DNA from: Herpetosiphon aurantiacus DSM 785
GTDB lineage: Bacteria; Chloroflexota; Chloroflexia; Chloroflexales; Herpetosiphonaceae
Assembly (NCBI GenBank): GCA_000018565.1
Contig: CP000875.1
Location: 4,665,199-4,729,198, forward strand
Direction: 5' to 3'
Length of the DNA stretch: 64,000 bases
Positions 26,201 to 34,086 of this stretch are shown here, piece after piece; position 1 is the stretch's first letter; each line of letters begins with the position of its first letter. The notes under the pieces are model-generated. The model ran no database searches, had not been told where the DNA came from, and saw nothing but the letters and a program-made list of their open reading frames with translations. Position numbers and translations under genes: made by a program.

Positions 26201-26221
26201 CGCCCCTCCTCAAAACTAAAT

Positions 26222-27253
26222 TTACTCTGGAAACTGCCACACCTGAATCTCATAGAAGAGCAAAGTTGCCAAAATAGGCTTTGAGGGATGCCACTCAACC
26301 GTGACATAGATCAAATCCTTATTAGTTAACGGATGAATCTCAAATTCTTGAGTATGATGGTTAAAAAAATTCAATCTCCCAATCGTATATAAAACCGTAT
26401 AATCGCCTCGAGGGCTACTCTTAGGAATTCTTCCACTGAATTCAGCCAATTCAATTGTTTTTATAATGCCATTCTGCCAAATTTCAAGTTCTTTATCATT
26501 ATTTTCACCAGCTCCAACAATACGATTATGGTTTGAGTCTATATCAACCGCATATTGTTCATCTTCAAATAATCGTATCCATTCTTCAGTTATTGTATTA
26601 AATGTGTAAATTCTATTGGTTACGTTAACAATAATATTAACTTGATTAATCCATTTCATTTGTGTAGTATAGCCAAATTTTGTTGGAAATCGCCTAATTT
26701 TTGTGCCATATTCATCAAATAATACAATTTGATTGTAATATTCGCCATTATAGGCATAATAATCAATAACGGCTAATTCATTAGTCTGTTGATTCCAACT
26801 AAGTTGCTGAAATGCAGACTCAATACCATTATTGATTCGTTTGATGATCGTGCCATCAGCAGACCACAAAACCAGCGCTTGACGATACGACACCGCCAAA
26901 ATATCCTTGGTTGGATGCCATTCGAGATCATCAATTGTATTAAATGCATCAATGTTAACCGCTAGTTGCCGTAGGCGCTTACCATCCACGGTATAGATCG
27001 AAACAACCGATTGATCTTCTTTGTTTAAGTCAAGATGAGCAACGGCCAATCGATCGCCACGCGAATTCCAAGCAAACTCGCTGCCAGCTTCTGGTAGTTT
27101 AATCGTATGCACCAAGGTTGGTTTATCCACAGGTGCTAGTTGCTCAAGCGTAAATGGACGACTCGCCCAATAGAAGTAGCCAGCGGCACTAGCAAGCACG
27201 GCTAGCAACATGCCAATGCTCAGCACAGTATGCCAACGAATTCGGGTTTGCAT
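26222..27253 (-). CDS. Membrane-anchored WD40-like propeller protein, paralogue A
   Basis: A 343-residue protein with an N-terminal membrane anchor (residues about 8-28) and an extracytoplasmic beta-propeller whose blades carry repeated W-H/N elements: WNSRGDRLAVAH, WHPTKDILAVS, WNQQTNELAV and WHPSKPILATLL. ATG 27253 follows AGAGGA; a TTG two codons upstream is also possible. The gene is noticeably more AT-rich than its surroundings in the centre. It is a tandem duplicate of the 27272 gene, with near-identical first 45 residues and matching C terminus (EIQVWQFPE versus EIQLWQFPE). No enzymatic motif; a sensing or scaffold role is inference. Confidence 0.72.
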   Translation of the reverse strand: MQTRIRWHTVLSIGMLLAVLASAAGYFYWASRPFTLEQLAPVDKPTLVHTIKLPEAGSEFAWNSRGDRLAVAHLDLNKEDQSVVSIYTVDGKRLRQLAVNIDAFNTIDDLEWHPTKDILAVSYRQALVLWSADGTIIKRINNGIESAFQQLSWNQQTNELAVIDYYAYNGEYYNQIVLFDEYGTKIRRFPTKFGYTTQMKWINQVNIIVNVTNRIYTFNTITEEWIRLFEDEQYAVDIDSNHNRIVGAGENNDKELEIWQNGIIKTIELAEFSGRIPKSSPRGDYTVLYTIGRLNFFNHHTQEFEIHPLTNKDLIYVTVEWHPSKPILATLLFYEIQVWQFPE

Positions 27254-27271
27254 TATCAATTCCTCTCGTGG

Positions 27272-28309
27272 TTACTCAGGAAACTGCCACAACTGAATCT
27301 CATCAGTGAGCAGAATTGCCAAAATTAGCTTAGACGGATGCCAAGCAACATAGTAAATCGTTTCATCAAACTTAATCGTAGGGTATAATTCAAAGTTATG
27401 GCTTTGATGATTCAACATTCGCAATTCAGATGTTGGTTGATAGATAATCGTATGGTTACTGGCAGGGTTAATCGCAAGAACATCACCAGCTATCCGATCA
27501 ACTGGCAATTCAGTTAGTTGATTATTCTTCCATAGAGTAATAGCTTTTAGCGATGTTGGAACGGCAGCAATAGTATGATGCTGTTGATCAACATCCATTT
27601 CGGCATATTTACCTGCAATTAAGCTACTTAATATTTCTTTTTCGGTATCTAATACAAGAATTTCGTCGTTAGCAGTATGGATTACAATCTGATTTTCATC
27701 CAACCATTTGATATCTCGTGTAAAATTAATTGATTGAGATATTTGTTTAATCAATGCACCTGTATCATCAAATAGGGCAATTTGATGATAGTATTTACGA
27801 TCAAATGCATAATATTGATTAACTGCTAATTGTTCGGTTTGTTGATTCCAATCTATATCCCAAAACGCAAATGTTATGTCACTATTAATTTGTTTGATGA
27901 TCGTGCCATCGGCTGACCATAACACCAATCTTTCGTCGTAGGCAACAGCCAAAATATCCTTGGTTGGATGCCATTCTAGCTCGTTAATCCCAAGCCCCAT
28001 AAAAAGGTGGGATCTAAAATCAGCCACGAGTTCACCAGCACTTGAATAAATCAGAATATTATTTTTATCGCTTGATACGGCTAATCGATCGCCACGCGAG
28101 TTCCATTGAACAATCCGATCAAATGGTTTTCTAGGGTCAGCTTTGATTGTATGCACTAGGGTTGGTGTATCCACAGGCGCTAGTTGCTCAAGCGTAAATG
28201 GTCGGCTTGCCCAATAGAAGTAGCCAGCGGCGCTAGCAAGCACGGCTAGCAACATGCCGATGCTCAACGCGGTGTGCCAACGCGGTTTGAGGTTGGTAAG
28301 GATAGGCAT
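27272..28309 (-). CDS. Membrane-anchored WD40-like propeller protein, paralogue B
   Basis: A 345-residue protein with the same layout as the downstream paralogue: membrane anchor, then blades with WNSRGDRLAVS, WHPTKDILAVAYD, WNQQTEQLAV and WHPSKLILAILL. AGGAGAGAAT precedes the ATG. The central blades have diverged strongly while the ends remain nearly identical, a pattern expected from gene duplication plus conversion at the ends. It is separated from the next copy by 18 bp and is likely co-transcribed with it. Function unknown. Confidence 0.72.
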   Translation of the reverse strand: MPILTNLKPRWHTALSIGMLLAVLASAAGYFYWASRPFTLEQLAPVDTPTLVHTIKADPRKPFDRIVQWNSRGDRLAVSSDKNNILIYSSAGELVADFRSHLFMGLGINELEWHPTKDILAVAYDERLVLWSADGTIIKQINSDITFAFWDIDWNQQTEQLAVNQYYAFDRKYYHQIALFDDTGALIKQISQSINFTRDIKWLDENQIVIHTANDEILVLDTEKEILSSLIAGKYAEMDVDQQHHTIAAVPTSLKAITLWKNNQLTELPVDRIAGDVLAINPASNHTIIYQPTSELRMLNHQSHNFELYPTIKFDETIYYVAWHPSKLILAILLTDEIQLWQFPE

Positions 28310-28387
28310 ATTCTCTCCTACTCAAGCTATCGTTACACAGATCATACAAGACGTTGCTCCAAAATGTTGCATGATTTGCTGGTGGAT

Positions 28388-28421
28388 AAAAAAACTCCCT
28401 TGGTACAACGACCAAAGGAGT
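28388..28421 (-). terminator. Rho-independent terminator of the 28438-29142 gene
   Basis: ACTCCTTTGGT and ACCAAGGGAGT (minus strand) form an 11-bp stem with one mismatch and a 6-nt loop, followed by TTTTTT. It lies 17 bp beyond the stop. Confidence 0.85.
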
Positions 28422-28437
28422 GCAACCTACGCCAGAC

Positions 28438-29142
28438 TTAGGCGGTTGGCGGGCGCAGATAGGTACGATCGGGTAAGCTGGCTAGCTCACTCTCCTCGTT
28501 TTCAGCATCATCCTCTAAAACAGGCATGGGTGCTTGAAATTGCTGCAGGGCATCGAGCACTTTGCTGACATTCTGCATCAAATCGCGAATTTCTTGGCGT
28601 AGCTCGTGTTCTTCGTGCAACGCTTCGCCAAACGGCCACGATTGACGGCCAGTCACCGTGCCAACAAAAGCCATATATTCGCCAGTGAAATGCAATTGCA
28701 CATCAATATCGAGCGGCTGAAAATCAAAAGTTTTGTCTTTGGTTGCAATCTGAATCGCTTCGGTCAATTGGGGAATATTGACGACATTGAAGCGTTGTTC
28801 TTCAGTTAATGGAATCGCATAGGTCAGATCAAAATCGAGATCAACGTTGTAGGCACAGCCTTCAATTGCGTGCAAACATGGCTCGTCACTATCATGATAC
28901 AGCGCACAAATGGCATCACTGCCCATCACCGAAATCGCCGTAAGCGCAGCATCCCAGGTAAAACTAATCGTCGCAACCACATGTTCCATATGGTGATCGC
29001 GCTGCTTGGCAGGCTGACAACTAATGCTCAACGTCCGCGATAACGAATGTGGATCTAGCTGTTCCTGCGAAAATTGAATCGCCAAACCTGCTCGCTCCGC
29101 CTCGCTAATTAATACTGTCACCACCGCTTCATACGTTAACAT
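28438..29142 (-). CDS. Hypothetical protein, 234 residues
   Basis: A soluble protein with no recognised domain, beginning MLTYEAVVTVLISEAERAGL after a GAAAGGAGCGAAG site. The first 120 residues are mixed alpha/beta, with VVATISFTWDAALTAISVMG and a DEPCLHAIEGC segment. The C terminus has an acidic stretch (VLEDDAENEESELASLPD). An LMQNVSKVLDALQQF helix near 190 could dimerise. Terminator downstream; likely monocistronic. I cannot name a family. Confidence 0.55.
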   Translation of the reverse strand: MLTYEAVVTVLISEAERAGLAIQFSQEQLDPHSLSRTLSISCQPAKQRDHHMEHVVATISFTWDAALTAISVMGSDAICALYHDSDEPCLHAIEGCAYNVDLDFDLTYAIPLTEEQRFNVVNIPQLTEAIQIATKDKTFDFQPLDIDVQLHFTGEYMAFVGTVTGRQSWPFGEALHEEHELRQEIRDLMQNVSKVLDALQQFQAPMPVLEDDAENEESELASLPDRTYLRPPTA

Positions 29143-29232
29143 CTTCGCTCCTTTCAGCGAGGCTTGTTTTGTTCATGGTCATTATAGCACTCTCAACCAT
29201 GGCTCAACACTCGCCGCACGGATGTTAACACA

Positions 29233-30300
29233 CTATGCCAAAACTGCTGCTAAAAAGCGATCGGTCACATGCTCCCAAGCATATTGTTGAACATGCTGCA
29301 AACCATAATCGCGGTAGCGCTGTTGTAGCTCGGGGTTTTGCAATAGCTCAATCAACGCCTCGGCGATTGCCGTTACATCGCTTGGCTCCACCAACGTGCC
29401 AGCCTGACCATGCGGCACAACCTCGGGAATCGCCGCAGCATTGGTGCTGACAATTGGCAAGCCACTAGCCATCGCCTCTAAAAAGACGATCCCAAAGCCT
29501 TCTTGGACGCTGGGCAAGCAGAAAATGCTGCTGCGCCCATACCACGCTCGCACTTCAGCATCATCGGCAATCGCGCCGAGCATGCGCACCGAGCTTTCGA
29601 GATTATAGGCTCGTACCACGCCACGCAACATATCGTGGTCAGGGCCATCGCCGATGATCACCAATTGGGCTTGGGGCACTTGTTCGATCACGCTGGCAAA
29701 GGCCCGAATCAAGTCAATCACATGTTTGCGTGGATATTGGCGGGCCACACATAGCACCGTCCATGGATCGCGCTGGCTACTGTGGGCTTGCTCCTGCCAC
29801 AAACTCAAATCGATGCCCTCGGGCACAATCCCAATCTTGCTGATCGTCACAGCATAATGCGCATGAATCATCTGGCGGCAATATTCGCTGGTTGAAATAA
29901 CCTTGGGGGCACGCCGCGCATTGATCAATTCAATCCGCGAGAGCGACCAGAGCAACGCCCGAATAAAGCCTTGTTCATGGCGCTGTTCTTCGGCAATTAC
30001 GCCTTTGATGCTACAGATATAGGGCACATTTAAGCGCTGGGCAACTCGGAATCCATCAATATCAAAACCAACCACCAAATCATAGCGGTGGTTGGCAAGG
30101 CGACGCGGCAATTGCCAATTGTAATAAAGGCGGCGCAAGGTTAAATTACGCGGCCAATTGCCAGTTGGCACAATCCGATCAACTACATGGCCACGGGCTT
30201 GCAAGGTACGCGCTAAACCGCCGATTGCCGCCGCCGTGCCGCTGCCATCAACCACCGCCTGTAACCACGAATCCAAGAACGCAATTCGCAATTGCTGCAT
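29233..30300 (-). CDS. Glycosyltransferase, family 4 type
   Basis: A 355-residue GT-B enzyme. The N-terminal segment DGSGTAAAIGGLARTLQARG is the acceptor-side glycine-rich loop. The C-terminal domain carries VLCVARQYPRKHVIDLIRAF (about 178) and FCLPSVQEGFGIVFLEAMAS (about 265), including the E-x7-E donor motif, then GLPIVSTNAAAIPEVV. It is typical for sugar transfer in exopolysaccharide or glycolipid synthesis. It stands alone between a hypothetical gene and the cytochrome gene, so its pathway is not shown by context. Confidence 0.85.
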   Translation of the reverse strand: MQQLRIAFLDSWLQAVVDGSGTAAAIGGLARTLQARGHVVDRIVPTGNWPRNLTLRRLYYNWQLPRRLANHRYDLVVGFDIDGFRVAQRLNVPYICSIKGVIAEEQRHEQGFIRALLWSLSRIELINARRAPKVISTSEYCRQMIHAHYAVTISKIGIVPEGIDLSLWQEQAHSSQRDPWTVLCVARQYPRKHVIDLIRAFASVIEQVPQAQLVIIGDGPDHDMLRGVVRAYNLESSVRMLGAIADDAEVRAWYGRSSIFCLPSVQEGFGIVFLEAMASGLPIVSTNAAAIPEVVPHGQAGTLVEPSDVTAIAEALIELLQNPELQQRYRDYGLQHVQQYAWEHVTDRFLAAVLA

Positions 30301-30330
30301 AGCACCTACATGTATTCAAGGCTAACGCGC

Positions 30331-30741
30331 TTAATCAATGCCACTTTTTAGCGTTAGCATATAACCAATCAAATCATTAATATCTTGGGTTGATAATTTT
30401 TGGGCATAATCGCGCGGCATAATGCCCTCTTGAAAGCCGCCCACCAACTCTTTATCTGGCTCGGTCAGCGAGAGCCGCAGATAATCGATCGCGCTCGTGC
30501 CATCGGGGCGTTGCGCAGCACGATTACCAATATTCGAGAGATTTTGGCCGATGCCTTGGCCGGCTTCGCCAGCAACATCACTATGACAATCGACACATGC
30601 TTCAAGTTGATCGAGCGTCAATACTTCGGCTCCCTGAAAAATGCGTTTGCCGCGCTCAGCATTACCCACGCTGGTACTATCGTTGGCCGCGCCACAGCCC
30701 AGCAACAGCAAGCCCACCACAAAATAGCCAAATCGTCGCAT
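30331..30741 (-). CDS. Lipoprotein cytochrome c
   Basis: A 136-residue protein with an N-terminal lipobox (LLLLGCGA, Cys17) and a single class I haem site CVDCH at about residue 49. A distal Met ligand candidate is in QEGIMPRDYAQ near 107. The C terminus has the final helix LIGYMLTLKS. It is a membrane-tethered electron carrier facing the outside. The start overlaps the sugar-dehydrogenase stop by 1 bp (TAATG), so it is translationally coupled and probably accepts its electrons. Confidence 0.85.
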   Translation of the reverse strand: MRRFGYFVVGLLLLGCGAANDSTSVGNAERGKRIFQGAEVLTLDQLEACVDCHSDVAGEAGQGIGQNLSNIGNRAAQRPDGTSAIDYLRLSLTEPDKELVGGFQEGIMPRDYAQKLSTQDINDLIGYMLTLKSGID

Positions 30742-32141
30742 TAACGCACTCCATTATAGGTGATTCGGTAGATTGCACTCGTACCGAAATCGGCGATATA
30801 CAAGTTGCCATCGGGGCCAGTAATCACATCAATCGGGTAGAGCATACCATCAGCAAAGGTGGTTGATTTGGCCAGATAATCGCCGTTGCTGGTTTGCCCA
30901 ACTTCAATGTGTACGACCTCGCCCGTCTGCCACAGCGTCAAAAAGGCGCTATCGCTATAGATTTGCGGATATTGATTGCCACTATAAAACGTAACGCCCG
31001 TTGGCACCGAGTGAGCGGGAAAGCTGATCAATGCGCCGCGTGTGCCACCGTCGCTGGGCGGGTCGCCAAAAAAGTAGGGGTAGCCGTAGTGTTCGCCTTC
31101 AACCAAATAATTAAATTCATCTGGCGGATCATTGCCCTCAACTGAGCTAGGGCCATTATCGCCCCCAAACAGCGCCCCATCGGCATTGAAAGCGACATCA
31201 AACACATTGCCCAAGCCCCGCGCATAGGGGCGCAAATCAGTGCCATCGGGATTAACCGATAAAACGCTGGCGGCTAATTCATTTTCCTCAAATTTACCGT
31301 CGGTGGTGCTGCCAACCCCAAAATACAAGCGGCCATCGGGGCCAAAGGCCAAGCCGTTGTTGGAGTGTGGCTGCAAAATCATTGAGGGCAAATTATCAAC
31401 CACGATGCGGCGACTATCGGCTACGCCATCGCCATCGCTATCGCGCAAGGCCTCGATTTTGCCTGAACTAGCACAATACAACTCGCCATCGCGCCAAACC
31501 AAGCCGACCAACAAATCAAAATCGCCAGCCCATTTGCTCAAACTATCAATCTGCTGATCATTATTTTGGTCGCGGCCAATCCACAAATCGCCAGCAATAT
31601 CGGCGATGTATAGTTCGTTTTCTGCTCCAAAGGCAATCGCCGTAGGATTATCCATCGTGCCACGGGCGTAGACGCTCCATTCAAAGCCTTCGGGCACGTT
31701 GATCACCCGCAAATCAGGGTTGCGTTCACGCTCGCGCTCGGGAATGCTGGTTTGCCACATGGCGTAAAAGGCGGGCGTGGCGATTAATGGCATGCCAAAG
31801 AGCAACAATAAGGCTAAGCCTCGTCGGTGCAATTGCTGATCGATGCTGTAGCGCACTTGTTTGGCTAGCCACCATAACACAAATGCGACAAGCACTAATG
31901 CACCAAGCACGGCCGCCGCTTGGCTCAGCAAATCCCAAAATTTCACCCGAATTAATGGATCGCCAATCCCAATTGGATAAGTGCTGAGCAAGCCTTGAAA
32001 TACCAGCAAGATCAAGCCTTGCACGGCAATTGCGAGGCCAATCCAGCGCCAACGGCCTGCTTGGCGCATAAGCAATAATCCGCCAATCATCGCCCCCAGC
32101 CAAAGTGATAGCAGCACCAAGGTTGCAATATTCAGCAGCAT
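30741..32141 (-). CDS. Membrane-anchored PQQ-type glucose/sorbosone dehydrogenase
   Basis: The start at ATG 32141 (AAGGA upstream) gives 466 residues; the longer frame to 32195 is less likely. Residues 1-140 contain four hydrophobic helices. The remaining 320 residues form a GSDH propeller: INVPEGFEWSVYARG, AFGAENELYIADIAG, HSNNGLAFGPDGRLYFGVGS (His candidate), RGLGNVFDVAFNADG and PIDVITGPDGNLYIADFG. Family enzymes oxidise aldoses with PQQ and calcium. The membrane domain plus the coupled cytochrome c suggests a two-component sugar-oxidising unit feeding the respiratory chain; electron flow is inference. Confidence 0.78.
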   Translation of the reverse strand: MLLNIATLVLLSLWLGAMIGGLLLMRQAGRWRWIGLAIAVQGLILLVFQGLLSTYPIGIGDPLIRVKFWDLLSQAAAVLGALVLVAFVLWWLAKQVRYSIDQQLHRRGLALLLLFGMPLIATPAFYAMWQTSIPERERERNPDLRVINVPEGFEWSVYARGTMDNPTAIAFGAENELYIADIAGDLWIGRDQNNDQQIDSLSKWAGDFDLLVGLVWRDGELYCASSGKIEALRDSDGDGVADSRRIVVDNLPSMILQPHSNNGLAFGPDGRLYFGVGSTTDGKFEENELAASVLSVNPDGTDLRPYARGLGNVFDVAFNADGALFGGDNGPSSVEGNDPPDEFNYLVEGEHYGYPYFFGDPPSDGGTRGALISFPAHSVPTGVTFYSGNQYPQIYSDSAFLTLWQTGEVVHIEVGQTSNGDYLAKSTTFADGMLYPIDVITGPDGNLYIADFGTSAIYRITYNGVR

Positions 32142-32250
32142 CGTGATTAATCCTTTGTATGTGCACCAAAACGATGACTGGCACATGCCAGCCAAGGTGG
32201 GTTGTTTGAAGTTTCAGGGAGTTGGTAGCAGGGCTACTAGGCTCAGTATA

Positions 32251-34086
32251 TCATGGCTGCTGGGGCGATTTGGGTGAAGCATTAGTCCCAAAAGCATGGC
32301 GAATTTGGGCGATTTGGCTTGCGCAATCGTCAAGGCTCAGGCGCTCGACCGCTAGTTCGACCCGTTGCCAACTGCTTTGGGCGAGTTCAAATGGCAATGT
32401 TTGGCCGTTGGCATCCCAAATGGTTTGCGAACGTGGGGTCGTGCCAAACCATGGAATATCGCCTTGCCACAGTGCAGTTTGCTCTGTTTGCAGAAACGGC
32501 TTCAAATGCGGTCGCTCAGGGATGCTTAGCCACAAATGGTCAAACAAGCAATCGCGATCAACTGCATCGCGCAGCCGATTGGGATGGCTGGCATGGCGCA
32601 GTAAAATCGCATAACTATTTGATGGACGGGCAATCACCCGAATCGTGGTATCGGCACAAACGGCGAGAATCTTGCTCAACAACTCGGCTTTGGCACTCAA
32701 CAAGCATAAATAGGTGGTGCGGAAGCCTTGCTCAACCTCAGCGGCATAGTCTAGCGGATCAATCAGGAGCTTGCTACAGGTTGGTAGATTGTGGGCAGCT
32801 GGCACAGCGGTCGGGGCATAGCGCAAAGCCATTTGATCAGTATTGGTCTCATCCCACACTGGCTGAGGCAAGGGCAGGGTTTGCTCGGCATTGCCCGCGA
32901 TGCCACTCATATCGACCCCAGGATGTTGCTCGGTGGCAAAGTGCAAGCGTGGTAACAAGCCAACTTGTTCAGCCTCGATCAATTCGTTGGTGTTGCTCAA
33001 TAATAGGGGATGGCACAAGCCTTCGAGGTCAATCAAGACCGGATATTCGCCGACGGCAATCACATTTTCATAATGCACATCGCAAGCTTGTAACACCAAA
33101 AGCAAGGCCAATAATGCTCCATGGCGTTGAAAAAAACGCCGTACCGCCGCCGCATCGGCACATGGCAAGGCTTGCAACCATTCTGTCCAGCCATAATTGC
33201 CACAATCGAGCACCTTCAAACCACGTAATTGGATGGTTTGCGGTTGTTGGTTGTGCCACGCTAAAACCTGATTAAAGGCAACTTCGGTGCTCAGCGAACG
33301 CGGTTTGTAGGCCAAATGTTGGCCACTGGCAAAATCCAAGCGGCAAACACTCTTGCCCGCATGGCGATCGCCCAAGCTTTCCAAGCCTGTCCATTCGGCA
33401 AGTTCAAGCCCAAAATGCTGTTGAAGTTGCTGCCAATCGTGGGCGAGATGTTGGGCAATTTGGCTGATAAAATTAATCGTCGTTTGGCATTCGTGCACCA
33501 AACTCCGCAGCAACACTGGATAATCAGCCAATAGATCGAGCAAATCGCCGATCTGGCTATAACGTTTGATAAAATATTCAAAGCGATCTTGGCTGGTCGC
33601 CCCGTGGAGTTGGCCGCGCAAACGGGCTACATTCAGCTCAAGCACCATGGTTTGGGCAGTTAATTGGGCTAAACGTTGCACGAGCGCCTTGCCAATCGCC
33701 GCCTGCAAGCTCGGCCAAGCATGTTTAACCTGTGCTTGTTGCAAGGCTTGTTCAATGTGCGCTAGGCAATAATCGACGATTGGCCAGAGTGGATAGCCCA
33801 AGTTTGGTTGGTTGAGCCAGCGTGGATGCGGACGAGCTTGCCATTCGCGCCATGCTGTGAGGGTTTCGGCCCATGGCGGAGCAGCAACCACAACGGCGGG
33901 ATCAAGCAAAGCTTGGAATTGCAGATCATCCAATCCATCCAGCGCCAGCCGTGCCTGCCACCAGAGCGTTTGCTCGAATGGGGCTTGCTTGCGCCAACGT
34001 TGGTAACGCGAGCTGGTTCGAGCGCCAAGCTCGCTCAAACCAAGCGATCGGCGCTCGCGTAGATTCAGGCTTGCCAACCAATTCAT
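32251..34086 (-). CDS. LanM-type lanthipeptide dehydratase without LanC cyclase domain
   Basis: A 611-residue protein matching only the N-terminal dehydratase half (DUF4135) of class II lanthipeptide synthetases, which usually have about 1000 residues. Kinase-like residues are present: GDRHAGKSV (Asp240, His242), YKPR (Lys261), CDVHYENV (Asp336, His338, Asn341) and LIDLEGL (Asp353, Glu355). The elimination pair is Arg483 with Ser489 where CylM has Arg506 and Thr512. These numbers are from memory of CylM. The protein stops where the cyclase should begin; only 110 bp remain before the next gene, so no cyclase is hidden by a local frameshift. It overlaps the regulator by 4 bp (ATGA). Confidence 0.85.
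   Translation of the reverse strand: MNWLASLNLRERRSLGLSELGARTSSRYQRWRKQAPFEQTLWWQARLALDGLDDLQFQALLDPAVVVAAPPWAETLTAWREWQARPHPRWLNQPNLGYPLWPIVDYCLAHIEQALQQAQVKHAWPSLQAAIGKALVQRLAQLTAQTMVLELNVARLRGQLHGATSQDRFEYFIKRYSQIGDLLDLLADYPVLLRSLVHECQTTINFISQIAQHLAHDWQQLQQHFGLELAEWTGLESLGDRHAGKSVCRLDFASGQHLAYKPRSLSTEVAFNQVLAWHNQQPQTIQLRGLKVLDCGNYGWTEWLQALPCADAAAVRRFFQRHGALLALLLVLQACDVHYENVIAVGEYPVLIDLEGLCHPLLLSNTNELIEAEQVGLLPRLHFATEQHPGVDMSGIAGNAEQTLPLPQPVWDETNTDQMALRYAPTAVPAAHNLPTCSKLLIDPLDYAAEVEQGFRTTYLCLLSAKAELLSKILAVCADTTIRVIARPSNSYAILLRHASHPNRLRDAVDRDCLFDHLWLSIPERPHLKPFLQTEQTALWQGDIPWFGTTPRSQTIWDANGQTLPFELAQSSWQRVELAVERLSLDDCASQIAQIRHAFGTNASPKSPQQP

Noticed and set aside
32319-33275. 318-codon plus-strand frame opposite the LanM gene
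   Set aside because: Antisense shadow: no ribosome-binding site, no domain, and the opposite frame has full LanM motifs.
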